IMG/VR virus record: IMGVR_UViG_3300046517_000960 | Coordinates: 1 to 50,490 of that record | Length of the DNA stretch: 50,490 nt | From: a virus | Direction: 5' to 3' (one strand) | In this document: in pieces, positions 42,888 through 50,490 of the stretch | Numbering within the stretch: the stretch's first letter is position 1 | Layout: every line of letters begins with the position of its first letter | The notes under the pieces: model-generated | What the model was told of the DNA's origin: nothing | What the model saw: the letters and a program-made list of their open reading frames with translations, nothing else | Database searches by the model: none | Position numbers and translations under genes: made by a program

Positions 42888-43328
42888 ATGCCAGGGGGAT
42901 GGTTCGGAAACCTTAATTCCATCCGGTTCGGTCTGTGTCACCGGGTCAAACTGGGTCACCCCTCGCATCGCCTGTGCAGCCAATGCCGGCGCGTGGCGAA
43001 GCGTGGCCAGCTAACCTGCCCCGCCCATGGCGGCGCGCCCATGGCGCCAACCCCTGGCAGGCTGGCCAGTCGCAGGTTGCAGGCGATGGACCGGCTTGGG
43101 TTGCTGCCCATGGACCTGATGAACCTGCCGCTATGGCGGGACCTGGACCGATGCCGGACGGAAGAACGCGCGCCGGTCCGGCTCGGACTGGTCCAGGCAT
43201 GGGACTGGCGAGACGATCAACCCCTGGCCTGGGCCAAGGCCTGGCGCGAAGCTCGTGAGGTGGCGAAACAGCCGCCGCCAGGATGGTGGAAAACCGAGTA
43301 TCCCAAGTCCTGGGCCAGAGCGGCATGA
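42888..43328 (+). CDS. HGG-motif zinc-binding protein
   Basis: A 146-residue protein. Residues about 28-50 have the pattern C-xx-C...C-xx-HGGAP (LCSQCRRVAKRGQLTCPAHGGAP), like the Cys/His zinc module found in small phage and bacterial proteins near the end-processing region of phage genomes. The rest is a helical Arg/Trp-rich segment (LNLPLWRDLDRCRTEERAPV, WREAREVAKQPP). GGGGATC precedes the ATG. It overlaps the next gene (ATGA). A terminase-related or DNA-binding role is suggested by position but not proved. Confidence 0.65.
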   Translation: MPGGWFGNLNSIRFGLCHRVKLGHPSHRLCSQCRRVAKRGQLTCPAHGGAPMAPTPGRLASRRLQAMDRLGLLPMDLMNLPLWRDLDRCRTEERAPVRLGLVQAWDWRDDQPLAWAKAWREAREVAKQPPPGWWKTEYPKSWARAA

Positions 43329-43663
43329 CCAGGGCCAGGACCAGGACCAGGACCGGGACCAGGACAGGACTGGGACAGGACCGGGATAAACAAGTTGACC
43401 TTGCCCAGCCAGAAAGCGTGCTCGCCTTGGAGGTTTTGCGGACCTTGGCATCGGACCCTACTGCCAACGCCCATGCCAGAGCCTCAGCCGCCCGAACAGT
43501 CGCGGAAATTCAAGGGCTTATCGGCAAACACAGTGTGGCTCCGGATCGTACCGGGACCATACCGATAGGTGAACTCAGCCGCTCCGATCTGACCCAGGAG
43601 CTAACCAGGTTGCGCGCCCGATGCCTGGACCGGGACCTGTCTGGACCCGGTCCTGGCGCCTGA
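43325..43663 (+). CDS. Possible terminase small subunit
   Basis: A 112-residue protein starting at an ATGA overlap. After an Arg/Thr-rich stretch encoded by ACCAGG/GGACCA hexamer repeats, residues 30-100 form a helical module (LALEVLRTLASDPTANAHARASAARTVAEIQGLIGKH, ELSRSDLTQELTRLRARCL). Short alpha-helical proteins with DPTA-ARxSAARTL and LSRxEL elements occur as small terminase-like proteins in alphaproteobacterial phages. It is separated from the large subunit by about 8 kb across the join, which is unusual. The assignment is tentative. Confidence 0.45.
   Translation: MTRARTRTRTGTRTGLGQDRDKQVDLAQPESVLALEVLRTLASDPTANAHARASAARTVAEIQGLIGKHSVAPDRTGTIPIGELSRSDLTQELTRLRARCLDRDLSGPGPGA
43328..43387 (+). 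repeat. Short GGACCA-type hexamer repeats inside the coding region
   Basis: AGGACC / GGGACC units repeat about eight times and encode alternating Arg-Thr. They overlap the 5' end of the 43325 gene and contain the CCAGGACC motif. Confidence 0.8.
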
Positions 43664-44161
43664 GTGCCCAAATATGTGCACTCAAAGCACCTAACCCATT
43701 GAAGGACCTACGCTTCCCACAGTTGGGCGACAACTGTGTAACGCCAGGACCGGGCAGGTCCAGGACCGCCAGCCGCCTCCGGCCTCCGGGCCGTCCGCCC
43801 CCCAGGGGGTGCGCGGCGCCGACGCATTTTCCTGTCACTGCTTGGGATATGTCATTGCAATTGCTCAGAGTTTCAAATCGTAAAGTCAACGATCCAGGAG
43901 TTTGGCGGCTTTCGTGGCGTGGCTTTGGCTACCTCGTTGGTATTGCTCAGAGTTTCGTGCCTATATCGTATCAAATCAGTTGCCATCAGTCAACCGGATG
44001 GTAGCGAGATGCTGGGTATGACTGATGCTGGCTCCAGGCGCTTTGAACCCGTGGACTTTACGCGCCACGTGGAGCGCCCCTGGATTTACCCCTGGTAATC
44101 CAGGCGTAAACCGCGTAGAGCGCCGAAAGAGCCATGAAATACCCCCGCCAGGAGCCGAGCC
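43664..44161. other. Leader region of the tail-fibre operon
   Basis: About 500 bases without a convincing gene. It contains the direct repeat ATTGCTCAGAGTTTC at 43860 and 43942, a hairpin CCTGGATT / AATCCAGG (44079-44104) about 60 bases before the fibre start and otherwise mixed GC-rich sequence. It probably carries late promoters and leader structure. Confidence 0.5.
43860..43956 (+). promoter_or_regulatory. Repeated promoter-like element
   Basis: ATTGCTCAGAGTTTC occurs at 43860-43874 and 43942-43956, 82 bases apart. In both copies a TTG-rich hexamer precedes it (TTGCAA / TTGGTA) and an AT-rich CGTAA/CGTAT-like block follows within 20 bases. The copies may be phage late promoters or activator sites. 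Confidence 0.4.
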
Positions 44162-47098
44162 ATGCCGCTTGGAACCGCCGGTACCTTCGCGCCCAAACCC
44201 GTTGAGCCCGTACGGGGGTATTCCTTCACGGACTGGCAGGTCAACAATCCAACCAGTCCACCCCCAGGGGATCGGCTGGACAGTGCTTTTGACCTTACGA
44301 ACAACGCCTTAGGCGACACGCTCGACTGGGTTTCGACCAGCCTGAACACCGACGGCACGCTGCGTCCTGGTACGGTCGGAACCGCCCAGCTCACGCCGGG
44401 ATTGTTCGACCACGTCACGGACGGGGCCGTCGCTTCGCTCAAACCCTGGCTTCAGGCGGCGGAAAGCGCCGGGCGGAGCACGTCCACGGATGCCGACGCG
44501 GCGGCGATCTCGGCGGCGGAGGCGGCACAACACGCGTCCGATGCCGCGTTCGCCGCCGGCAGCGCCCAGACCTCCAGAAATGCCGCCGAAACCGCCATGT
44601 ATTCGGCTCAGGGCTACGCCACGATGGCGTCCGACGCCGCCAGCCTGTCGGGAAACAACGCCAACCACGCCAAGGGATCGGAGGCGGTCAGTCAGGCGTA
44701 TGCTGACGTTGGCATGGCCTGGGCCGAGCATATGCCGGACACGATCCCGCCGAATATCCTGGCGGTCATGGCGGTCACCGGCAACCACTGGTCGAGCCGC
44801 TGGTGGGCCTCCCAGGCGGCGATTGCCCTCTCCCAGATCAGCACCCTGATCCATGACCTCGTCATCCCGCCGCTGGCCACGACCTATGATTATACGTACG
44901 TCGCCGTCGCCGGGCAGACCGTGTTCACCGGGACGGATTTCTTCGGTAAAACATTGGCTTACACGCCAGGACCCACGCAGTCGCTGAGTGTGTACGAGAA
45001 CGGGCTCCTACGCACCCCGACCAGCGATTACACGTCCAGCGCCAACACCATGACCATGACGACGCCCTGTCAGGCCGGCGATATCGTCCGGGTCTGGGTC
45101 CAGGGGCTGGGCACCCAGTACATCCCCACTTCCGGCGGCACCATGACGGGGCCGCTCACCCTGGCCGCCGATCCCATCGCGCCGATGCACGCCGCGACGA
45201 AGAACTACGTGGATGTGAACTTCCTGAACCTCGCTGGCGGCATCATGGCGGGACCCATCACCCTGGCGGCGGACCCCGTCGCCAACTTCCAGCCCGCCAC
45301 CAAAAATTACGTCGATACCAGGTACTTACCCCTCACGGGCGGCGTCCTCGTGGGGGCGCTCACCTTGGCGGCGGACCCGGCGGGACCGCTCCAGCCTACC
45401 CCCCGTCAGTATACCGACGCGCATTACCTGGCGTTCACGGGCGGCACGCTCACCGGACCCCTGACCTTGGTTGGGGACCCGGGCGCTCCGATGCAGCCGG
45501 CGACGAAAAACTACGTGGATGTCGGTTTCCTGCCGATTTTCGGCGGTGTTCTGACCGGAAACCTGATCCTGGTGGGCAACCCGACGGCGCCGATGCATCC
45601 GGCGACCAAGGATTACGTCGATACCAAACCCCCCTTGGGGGGACCCTATCTGGCGCTGGCCGGCGGCGCCATGCAAGGCGGTCTCACTTTGGTGGGCGAT
45701 CCCATCGGGGATCGTCAGGCGGCGACCAAGCAGTACGTGGATAACGCCGTCCTGAATGTGGTGGTGCCGCCCACGCCGCCGGTTGAAACCGGGGATTTCC
45801 TGCCTTTGAGCGGGGGCGAGCTGTCGGGACCGTTGACCGTCACCCACGATGTCGCGTTCACCCCGGCGGTCGGCGGGTCGATTGGATTGCAGGTCAACTG
45901 TTCGGTATCGGGCACCATGGGTGCCGTCGGCGGCGTGGCGCCGTTCGAAATCCTGGTTCCGAACAACAGCCTGGACAGCACCGGCAACCCCGGCTCGTCG
46001 TTCTTCGCGCAAACCATCCAGCATAATTTTGGTGGTACCAGGGGCAATCATGGCTGTCTGAACATGATCATGCAGCAGACATCGAACGTGCTGGACGCCG
46101 GCACGTCGGTGTTCATCAATCCGTTGTTCAGCCAATTATACTGTAATCACAGCGGCGGCGGCAGTGGCAGCGCCATCTCGTCCGCCGCCATGACAATCGT
46201 GGGAGGCACGGGTTGGGGCCTGGTCGAGGGGTCGGAACTCGGGGTCACCATCAATTCGTCCGGCGTGGCGTCGGCTTTCGTGGAAACCTACATCTGGAGC
46301 GGCACGAACCGCGCGACGAATTTCGATGCGATGCAGGCCTACGCGGTCGTTCCTGGCAGCGGCACGGCACCGCGCGCGATATGGCAACTGGGCCGTGACG
46401 GAGATGCGTGGCCGGTGGACGCCAACGGCTGGTTGCTGACGACGGTACAGCAGATCAACAACAATCCGGGTATGGCGCGGCGTATGCCGCAGGCGTGCGC
46501 CGGGGGCCTGGATTTCTCGAAGATCAATTTCGCCACCGCCGCCTTCCGCTCGCCCGGGGTGTCGATTGAAGGCACCCTGCTCAGGATTGGTCCGGGTTTC
46601 ATTGGCGAGGACAGCAACGGCCTCGTCATCAACGCGACCGGCGCCGTCGGTTCGATCAGCGCCATCGCCGCTGGCGGCGGCGGCTATCAGGTCAATGACC
46701 AACTTTATGACGGCATCGGTGGGATCGCCCTGGTCACAGGCGTGAACGCGACAACCGGCGCGGTCACGGCGGCGAATTACATCGCCGGCAAGGCGCCGCA
46801 CTTTTTTGGTCCCGGAGCGCCCGATCTCGTCGCGACGACCGGCGGGTCCGGGACCGGCGCGGATTGCGTGCTGCATATGCTTTGGACGCCCAGGGGTGTG
46901 CTGTCGATCCAACAGGCGGGTGGCCTGACGGCTTACGGCGGTCCGGTGAACACGGCGCAGGGTATTGGCGTGTTTGGTGTCGGGGCGCCGGGCGCACGCC
47001 CGACCGTGAACGGTTCGCGCGGCGGTAACGCCGCGCTCGCGTCCCTGCTGACCGCGCTGGCGAGTTACGGTTTCCTCAATGATGGCAGCGTGGCGTGA
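44162..47098 (+). CDS. Large tail fibre / receptor-binding protein
   Basis: A 978-residue protein with AGGAG eight bases before ATG. Residues 1-230 include an Ala-rich coiled-coil segment; about 240-325 contain a T7-fibre-like N-terminal module (YDYTYVAVAGQTVFTGTDFF and YENGLLRTPTSDY). Six repeats of about 36 residues follow (326-540), each with GG---GP-TL---DP-AP---ATK-YVD. Residues about 545-920 form a globular module duplicated in the 48442 gene, with FFAQTIQHNFGGT, CNHSGGG and VETYIWSG blocks. The C-terminus is a Gly-rich TGGSG-type tail. It would recognise the host surface. Confidence 0.88.
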   Translation: MPLGTAGTFAPKPVEPVRGYSFTDWQVNNPTSPPPGDRLDSAFDLTNNALGDTLDWVSTSLNTDGTLRPGTVGTAQLTPGLFDHVTDGAVASLKPWLQAAESAGRSTSTDADAAAISAAEAAQHASDAAFAAGSAQTSRNAAETAMYSAQGYATMASDAASLSGNNANHAKGSEAVSQAYADVGMAWAEHMPDTIPPNILAVMAVTGNHWSSRWWASQAAIALSQISTLIHDLVIPPLATTYDYTYVAVAGQTVFTGTDFFGKTLAYTPGPTQSLSVYENGLLRTPTSDYTSSANTMTMTTPCQAGDIVRVWVQGLGTQYIPTSGGTMTGPLTLAADPIAPMHAATKNYVDVNFLNLAGGIMAGPITLAADPVANFQPATKNYVDTRYLPLTGGVLVGALTLAADPAGPLQPTPRQYTDAHYLAFTGGTLTGPLTLVGDPGAPMQPATKNYVDVGFLPIFGGVLTGNLILVGNPTAPMHPATKDYVDTKPPLGGPYLALAGGAMQGGLTLVGDPIGDRQAATKQYVDNAVLNVVVPPTPPVETGDFLPLSGGELSGPLTVTHDVAFTPAVGGSIGLQVNCSVSGTMGAVGGVAPFEILVPNNSLDSTGNPGSSFFAQTIQHNFGGTRGNHGCLNMIMQQTSNVLDAGTSVFINPLFSQLYCNHSGGGSGSAISSAAMTIVGGTGWGLVEGSELGVTINSSGVASAFVETYIWSGTNRATNFDAMQAYAVVPGSGTAPRAIWQLGRDGDAWPVDANGWLLTTVQQINNNPGMARRMPQACAGGLDFSKINFATAAFRSPGVSIEGTLLRIGPGFIGEDSNGLVINATGAVGSISAIAAGGGGYQVNDQLYDGIGGIALVTGVNATTGAVTAANYIAGKAPHFFGPGAPDLVATTGGSGTGADCVLHMLWTPRGVLSIQQAGGLTAYGGPVNTAQGIGVFGVGAPGARPTVNGSRGGNAALASLLTALASYGFLNDGSVA

Positions 47099-48414
47099 GC
47101 GGATCGGCGCCCCCCGGCCTTTCGCTTCTGCCGCAGCAATTCTTCTGGGATGGAACCACGTCCCCGGGCAAAATCTGGGTGGGCGTGCCGACATCGGTGG
47201 ACCCCAGCGGCAAACGGATGCTGCTTGATCTTGGCGCTGTCGCGCCGGGCGCGGGTCTGGCGCCATACAGCCTTGATTTCATGAGCGGTTCGCTGCCGGC
47301 GGGGCTGACTTTCACGCGCGCGTCGCCGGGCACGTACACCGACGTGGCGGGCGTGCTGCGGACGGCGCCGGCCAATACGCCGCGCTTCGATTATGATCCG
47401 GTCACCCACGCGCCGCGCGGTCTGCTGATCGAGGAAGCCAGGACGAATGTCTGCTTGCAATCGGCTTGCGGCGCCGCGCCCTGGACCCCGGCCAGTATCG
47501 GAACCGATCCCGTCCTGACCGCGAACGCCACCATCGCGCCCGACGGTACGATGACCGGTTCGCGCCTCGCGATGCCCGCTGTCTCCGGTGGTAACGCGTC
47601 CCTCGTCTATCAGGGGGTGCCGACTTCGGTGGCGCCTTATGTGTTCAGCATCTGGATGAAGGGTAGTGTCGGTGGCGAGCCGATGTATTTTAGCATCGCG
47701 CTGGGCGGCGGCGGTGTTTTCTATTCGAGCCCGCGTCTCGCGCTGACCACCCAGTGGCGGCGTTTCGTGGTGACCGTGCCGAACCTGCCCGCTGGGGGCT
47801 ACGCGGTGCAATTTGGCACCGATCTGCGCGATCCGACCCAGGCCGCCACGCCCGCGCAGAATGTTTACGTCTGGGGCGCCCAGCTGGAGCAGGCGACGTT
47901 CCCGACCTCGAACATCGTCACCACCACGGCGGCGGTGACGCGCGCGGGCGAGCAGTGCGTGAACCCGTTCTCCAACCGGGCCTGGTTCACACCCCCCGGT
48001 GGATCGTGGTTCGCGGAGTTCGTTCCGTTCGCTGTCCTCGCCGGGACCAATCCGCGCGTCATATGGAGTTCAGCCTTGGGCAGTCCGACGCCGCTGTTCT
48101 TCGACCCGGGTTTTCATTTGGGCCAGTACGACGCCACGTCGGCTTTTCTCACGGCCAACGCCGGAGCCGCCAATGTCGTGCAGAAAGCGGTGACCACCTG
48201 GGCGCCGGGTGTCGGCAGGAACTGTCTGAACGGGGGCGCCGTCGTCACCAGCGCCGGTCTGACGGCGGGTTACGCCGTGCTCGCTTCGACCGTCGATCTG
48301 TACTTCCTGCAAAGCTACAACGCCAGCGAAAGCATGAACGGCTACATCCGTCGCTTCAATTACTGGCCTCGTGTGCTGACCGACGCCGAAATGCAGGCGG
48401 TGACGGCGCCATGA
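47095..48414 (+). CDS. Tail spike / carbohydrate-binding protein
   Basis: A 439-residue GTG-start protein (GTGA overlap with the fibre stop). The segment FTRASPGTYTDVAGVLRTAPANTPRFDYDPVTHAPRGLLIEEARTN is the hallmark opening of phage head-spike/carbohydrate-binding proteins; a jelly-roll domain follows with PYVFSIWMKGSVGGEPMYFS and WGAQLEQATFPTSNI. The C-terminal part is another beta-rich, lectin-like sandwich (YNASESMNGYIRRFNYWPRVLTDAEM). It binds surface glycans and may degrade them; no clear catalytic site is visible. It is co-transcribed with both fibre genes. Confidence 0.8.
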   Translation: MSGSAPPGLSLLPQQFFWDGTTSPGKIWVGVPTSVDPSGKRMLLDLGAVAPGAGLAPYSLDFMSGSLPAGLTFTRASPGTYTDVAGVLRTAPANTPRFDYDPVTHAPRGLLIEEARTNVCLQSACGAAPWTPASIGTDPVLTANATIAPDGTMTGSRLAMPAVSGGNASLVYQGVPTSVAPYVFSIWMKGSVGGEPMYFSIALGGGGVFYSSPRLALTTQWRRFVVTVPNLPAGGYAVQFGTDLRDPTQAATPAQNVYVWGAQLEQATFPTSNIVTTTAAVTRAGEQCVNPFSNRAWFTPPGGSWFAEFVPFAVLAGTNPRVIWSSALGSPTPLFFDPGFHLGQYDATSAFLTANAGAANVVQKAVTTWAPGVGRNCLNGGAVVTSAGLTAGYAVLASTVDLYFLQSYNASESMNGYIRRFNYWPRVLTDAEMQAVTAP

Positions 48415-48441
48415 CCCATCCAGCGAACCAGGAGACCTGAC

Positions 48442-49797
48442 ATGGCTCTACGTGAACAGACGACAGCCACGCCACTTGACGGGCCGTTTCTGCCTTTGTC
48501 CGGGGGCACGGTGGCGGGTCCGCTTACGGTTAGCAATAACACCGTGTTCGCATCGGGTGTTGGCGGAACAATTGGGTTGGCGGTTGTCAATTCCGTGTCG
48601 GGCGCGATGGACCCGGTTGGTGGTGTCGCGCCATTCGAGATCATCGTCTCGCCCAACAGCGTGGATAGTTCAGGAAATCCTGGTGGCGGGTTCTTCGCGC
48701 AAACCATCCAGCACAACTTTGGTGGCACGAAAGGCGGCCAGGGTTGCATCAACATGCTGATGCAGCAGCAGGATGACGTGCTGGACACGGGTACGGTGTT
48801 CATCAACCCGCTGTTCACTCAGCTGTACTGTAATCATGGCGGCGGCGGCGCGGGTGGCGCCATCGCGGCGGCGACGACCTGTGAGGTCGGGGGGTCGGGC
48901 TGGGGCCTGGCCGAAGGTACTGAGACCGGTCTTGTACTCGGTGCGGGTGCCGGGGTCGCGCAGGCGTATGTTGAAACCTACATCTGGACCGGCGCGGTTC
49001 ATGCCACGGTGAGTGACGCCATGAACGCGTTCAGCGCCACGGCTGGCAGCGCGGTGGGCGTGCGCTCCATTTTTCAGATTGGGCGGGATAATGACCAATG
49101 GCCGCTTGATCCCGGTGGTTGGGTGCTGGCCACGGTGGAGCAGATCACCAATAATCCCGGTAACACGCAACGTTGGGCACAGATGTGCGCGGGTGGCATC
49201 GATTTCTCCAAGGTGCTGTTTTCGCAGGCGGCGTTCCGCTCCAGCGGCGTGTCGATAGAAGCGGGCACCGTGCGGATCGGCACGCTGTCGATCTATCCGA
49301 CCTCGAACGGCATGATGTTCAACGCCAGCGTGGGCACCATTGGCACGATCACGTTGCCCGCCAACGCGGGCAGCGGTTACCGTCAGTACGATCTGCTGCA
49401 TGACGGCCATGGCGGCATCATTTCGGTGACGGGCGTGGACGGCAACGGCGGGGTCACCGGGGCGGCGTACGTCGATGACGGCAGGTCCCCATACAGCCCG
49501 TTCGGTCCCGGACCCGCCACGGTGACCACCACGGGCGGGTCCGGCTCCGGCGCCACGTTCAACGTGAGCTGGGCCACGCGACGGCAAATACAAATCCCCA
49601 CCGACATGCTCGTGGGCGAGTTGCTGACCGCGAGTGGCGGCCTCCGTGTCACCAACGGGGCGTTGGTGCTCAACAATGTTCTGTATTTCGAGAGGATGCC
49701 GGTCAACGCGGCGAATGACGCGGCGGCTGGAGCGGCGGGCGTCGGTGTTGGTAGTGTGTACTTGAATGGCAGCGCGCTTCAGGTGCGGGTGGCCTGA
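48442..49797 (+). CDS. Second tail fibre with a paralogous module
   Basis: A 451-residue protein. After 12 residues it starts FLPLSGG and then parallels the end of the 978-residue fibre along its length: FFAQTIQHNFGGTKGGQ, CINMLMQQ, YCNHGGGG, AYVETYIWTG and TNNPGNTQRWAQMCAGG. It lacks the long repeat shaft, so it may sit on top of the big fibre or act as a separate spike. It ends with a small beta unit (VGVGSVYLNGSALQVRVA). The DNA is still closely similar in the central block. Confidence 0.85.
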   Translation: MALREQTTATPLDGPFLPLSGGTVAGPLTVSNNTVFASGVGGTIGLAVVNSVSGAMDPVGGVAPFEIIVSPNSVDSSGNPGGGFFAQTIQHNFGGTKGGQGCINMLMQQQDDVLDTGTVFINPLFTQLYCNHGGGGAGGAIAAATTCEVGGSGWGLAEGTETGLVLGAGAGVAQAYVETYIWTGAVHATVSDAMNAFSATAGSAVGVRSIFQIGRDNDQWPLDPGGWVLATVEQITNNPGNTQRWAQMCAGGIDFSKVLFSQAAFRSSGVSIEAGTVRIGTLSIYPTSNGMMFNASVGTIGTITLPANAGSGYRQYDLLHDGHGGIISVTGVDGNGGVTGAAYVDDGRSPYSPFGPGPATVTTTGGSGSGATFNVSWATRRQIQIPTDMLVGELLTASGGLRVTNGALVLNNVLYFERMPVNAANDAAAGAAGVGVGSVYLNGSALQVRVA

Positions 49798-49799
49798 TC

Positions 49800-50027
49800 A
49801 TGCTTCAGCCAACCGATACGCTTTCGGTATCCCTCACCGCGCAGTCCTGGAACACCCTGATCCAGCTGCTGGTCAAGGCACCCTTACCCTGGGAGGTCTC
49901 CAACCCGTTGATCCAGGAAATCCAGGGCCAGTGCATGAACCAGCAGCGGGCGGTCATGGCGGTCCAGGACCGGCCTTTGAACGGGCAATCCATGGGCGGG
50001 CCGCCCGTGCATGACCCGCCAACATGA
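49800..50027 (+). CDS. Hypothetical 75-residue protein
   Basis: The ATG follows two bases after the fibre stop. The protein has a helical N-terminal part (SVSLTAQSWNTLIQLLVKAPLPWEV) and a polar end (QCMNQQRAVMAVQDRPLNGQSMGGPPVHDPPT). No domain is recognised. It is translated with the following membrane protein (ATGA-like overlap), so a tail-accessory or lysis-supporting role is possible. Confidence 0.55.
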   Translation: MLQPTDTLSVSLTAQSWNTLIQLLVKAPLPWEVSNPLIQEIQGQCMNQQRAVMAVQDRPLNGQSMGGPPVHDPPT

Positions 50028-50294
50028 ATGCCGATCTGGCTCAAAATCATCGCCGCGCTGGCGCCTCTTTTTCTCGGCGCACTGGTTACCGTGGGCTGGC
50101 AGAACAGCCACGCCCTGGCGGTGCTGTCCGTCAATGTCGAACATCTGCGCCTCGATCTGGCCAACACGCGCGCGTCGCTGGAGCCGGGGAGGACGTTCAT
50201 GCTGCGGATTGAACAAAACGAAAAGCAGCTCGATCATCTGCGTGAACTGGTCGAGGCGCGCCTCGTGTGCCCGCCAACGGTGCCACGCCCATGA
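50028..50294 (+). CDS. Membrane-anchored small protein, holin/spanin-like
   Basis: An 88-residue protein starting with a strongly hydrophobic helix (residues 3-24, IWLKIIAALAPLFLGALVTVGW), followed by a charged helical stretch that could form a coiled coil (LSVNVEHLRLDLANTRASLEP, MLRIEQNEKQLDHLRELVEARL). This layout fits a holin or an i-spanin-like inner-membrane protein, but no disulfide or lipid signal is seen. It sits with the small membrane protein at 146-316 across the join. Its exact lysis role is unproved. Confidence 0.6.
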   Translation: MPIWLKIIAALAPLFLGALVTVGWQNSHALAVLSVNVEHLRLDLANTRASLEPGRTFMLRIEQNEKQLDHLRELVEARLVCPPTVPRP

Positions 50295-50490
50295 GCGAGA
50301 TCGAGCCCCGGGTTCCGGCTCGCGCCATCACCCAGATCACCGTGTCATCCACCGCCGGCAGCGCGCCGGACCGGCTCTATGCGTTGTGTAACGACGGCAC
50401 GGTCTGGCGGCTGGTCATCACGCATCCCCTGCCGACGGGCGCGCCGTGGGAGATGCTGCCGGGGATACTAAGTCTGGCACCCGTCGGCAG
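50291..50490 (+). CDS. 5' part of the 71-residue small phage protein
   Basis: The start is ATG at 50291, overlapping the stop of the previous gene. The reading frame is open to the end and continues into the left edge of the window (3-149). The visible part begins MSEIEPRVPARAITQITVSS. At 50484 the sequence leaves the terminal repeat and the codons read Val-Gly instead of Gly-Leu, then lead in frame back to the repeat's first bases. Confidence 0.65.
   Translation, partial: MSEIEPRVPARAITQITVSSTAGSAPDRLYALCNDGTVWRLVITHPLPTGAPWEMLPGILSLAPVG
50358..50483 (+). repeat. Terminal repeat, right copy (identical to 1-126)
   Basis: An exact 126-base copy of 1-126. After it, TCGGCAG ends with GCAG, which matches the first four bases of the window, so the end could continue into a second in-frame copy of the 129-base unit. 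Confidence 0.9.

Noticed and set aside
1-50490. tRNA genes and rRNA genes
   Set aside because: The larger gaps between genes were inspected by eye, and no cloverleaf or ribosomal sequence was recognised. A dedicated scan could still find a tRNA.

Overview
This window looks like the essentially complete genome of a tailed, temperate, short-tailed (podovirus-type) bacteriophage with very GC-rich DNA. The first 126 bases recur at 50358-50483 in the same reading frame, so the two ends belong together on a circular or terminally redundant map of about 50.4 kb. The host cannot be read directly. The base composition, a small GcrA-like helix-turn-helix protein and the general gene style suggest an alphaproteobacterium, but that is inference.

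Layout. (1) 0-24 kb, rightward: small lysis/tail-associated proteins, terminase large subunit, portal, a probable opposite-strand moron (6650-7033), scaffold, major capsid protein, head-tail adaptor, a large tail/stabilisation-type protein, a gp13-like GNAT protein, two coiled-coil internal proteins, a 708-residue internal protein, a virion lytic transglycosylase and a 2083-residue polyvalent ejection protein with a zincin motif. (2) 24.2-32.5 kb, leftward early operon: Cro-like protein, RuvC-like resolvase, SNF2-type helicase, RecB-like nuclease (DUF2800), DUF2815 protein, several small genes including a 37-residue membrane protein with a GTG start, and a family A DNA polymerase with a proofreading domain. 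(3) 32.6-38.2 kb, rightward: CI-like repressor divergent from the Cro-like gene, an excisionase-like protein overlapping a tyrosine integrase, another XRE regulator and an AEP-type primase-SF3 helicase. (4) 38.25-38.76 kb: a noncoding region with tandem repeats, nested palindromes and an array of GGGACA sites, the best replication-origin candidate. (5) 38.8-42.7 kb, leftward: a CobS-like AAA+ ATPase, a CobT-like von Willebrand A protein with an HExxH protease motif and two small basic proteins, ending at a strong terminator. No other cobaltochelatase or cobalamin gene is present. (6) 42.9-50.49 kb, rightward: zinc-binding and possible small-terminase proteins, three tail fibre/spike genes with a duplicated receptor-binding module, and a short membrane protein that may be a holin or spanin-like factor.

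How it fits together. The divergent CI/Cro-like pair with palindromic operators, the integrase and the excisionase-like gene indicate lysogeny. The leftward operon and the primase-helicase supply replication and recombination. The rightward structural genes build a head, connector and short tail with internal proteins ejected into the host. The most unusual element is the CobS/CobT-like ATPase-VWA-protease pair in its own operon, which is probably repurposed for chaperone, protease or remodelling work. No endolysin other than the virion transglycosylase was recognised.
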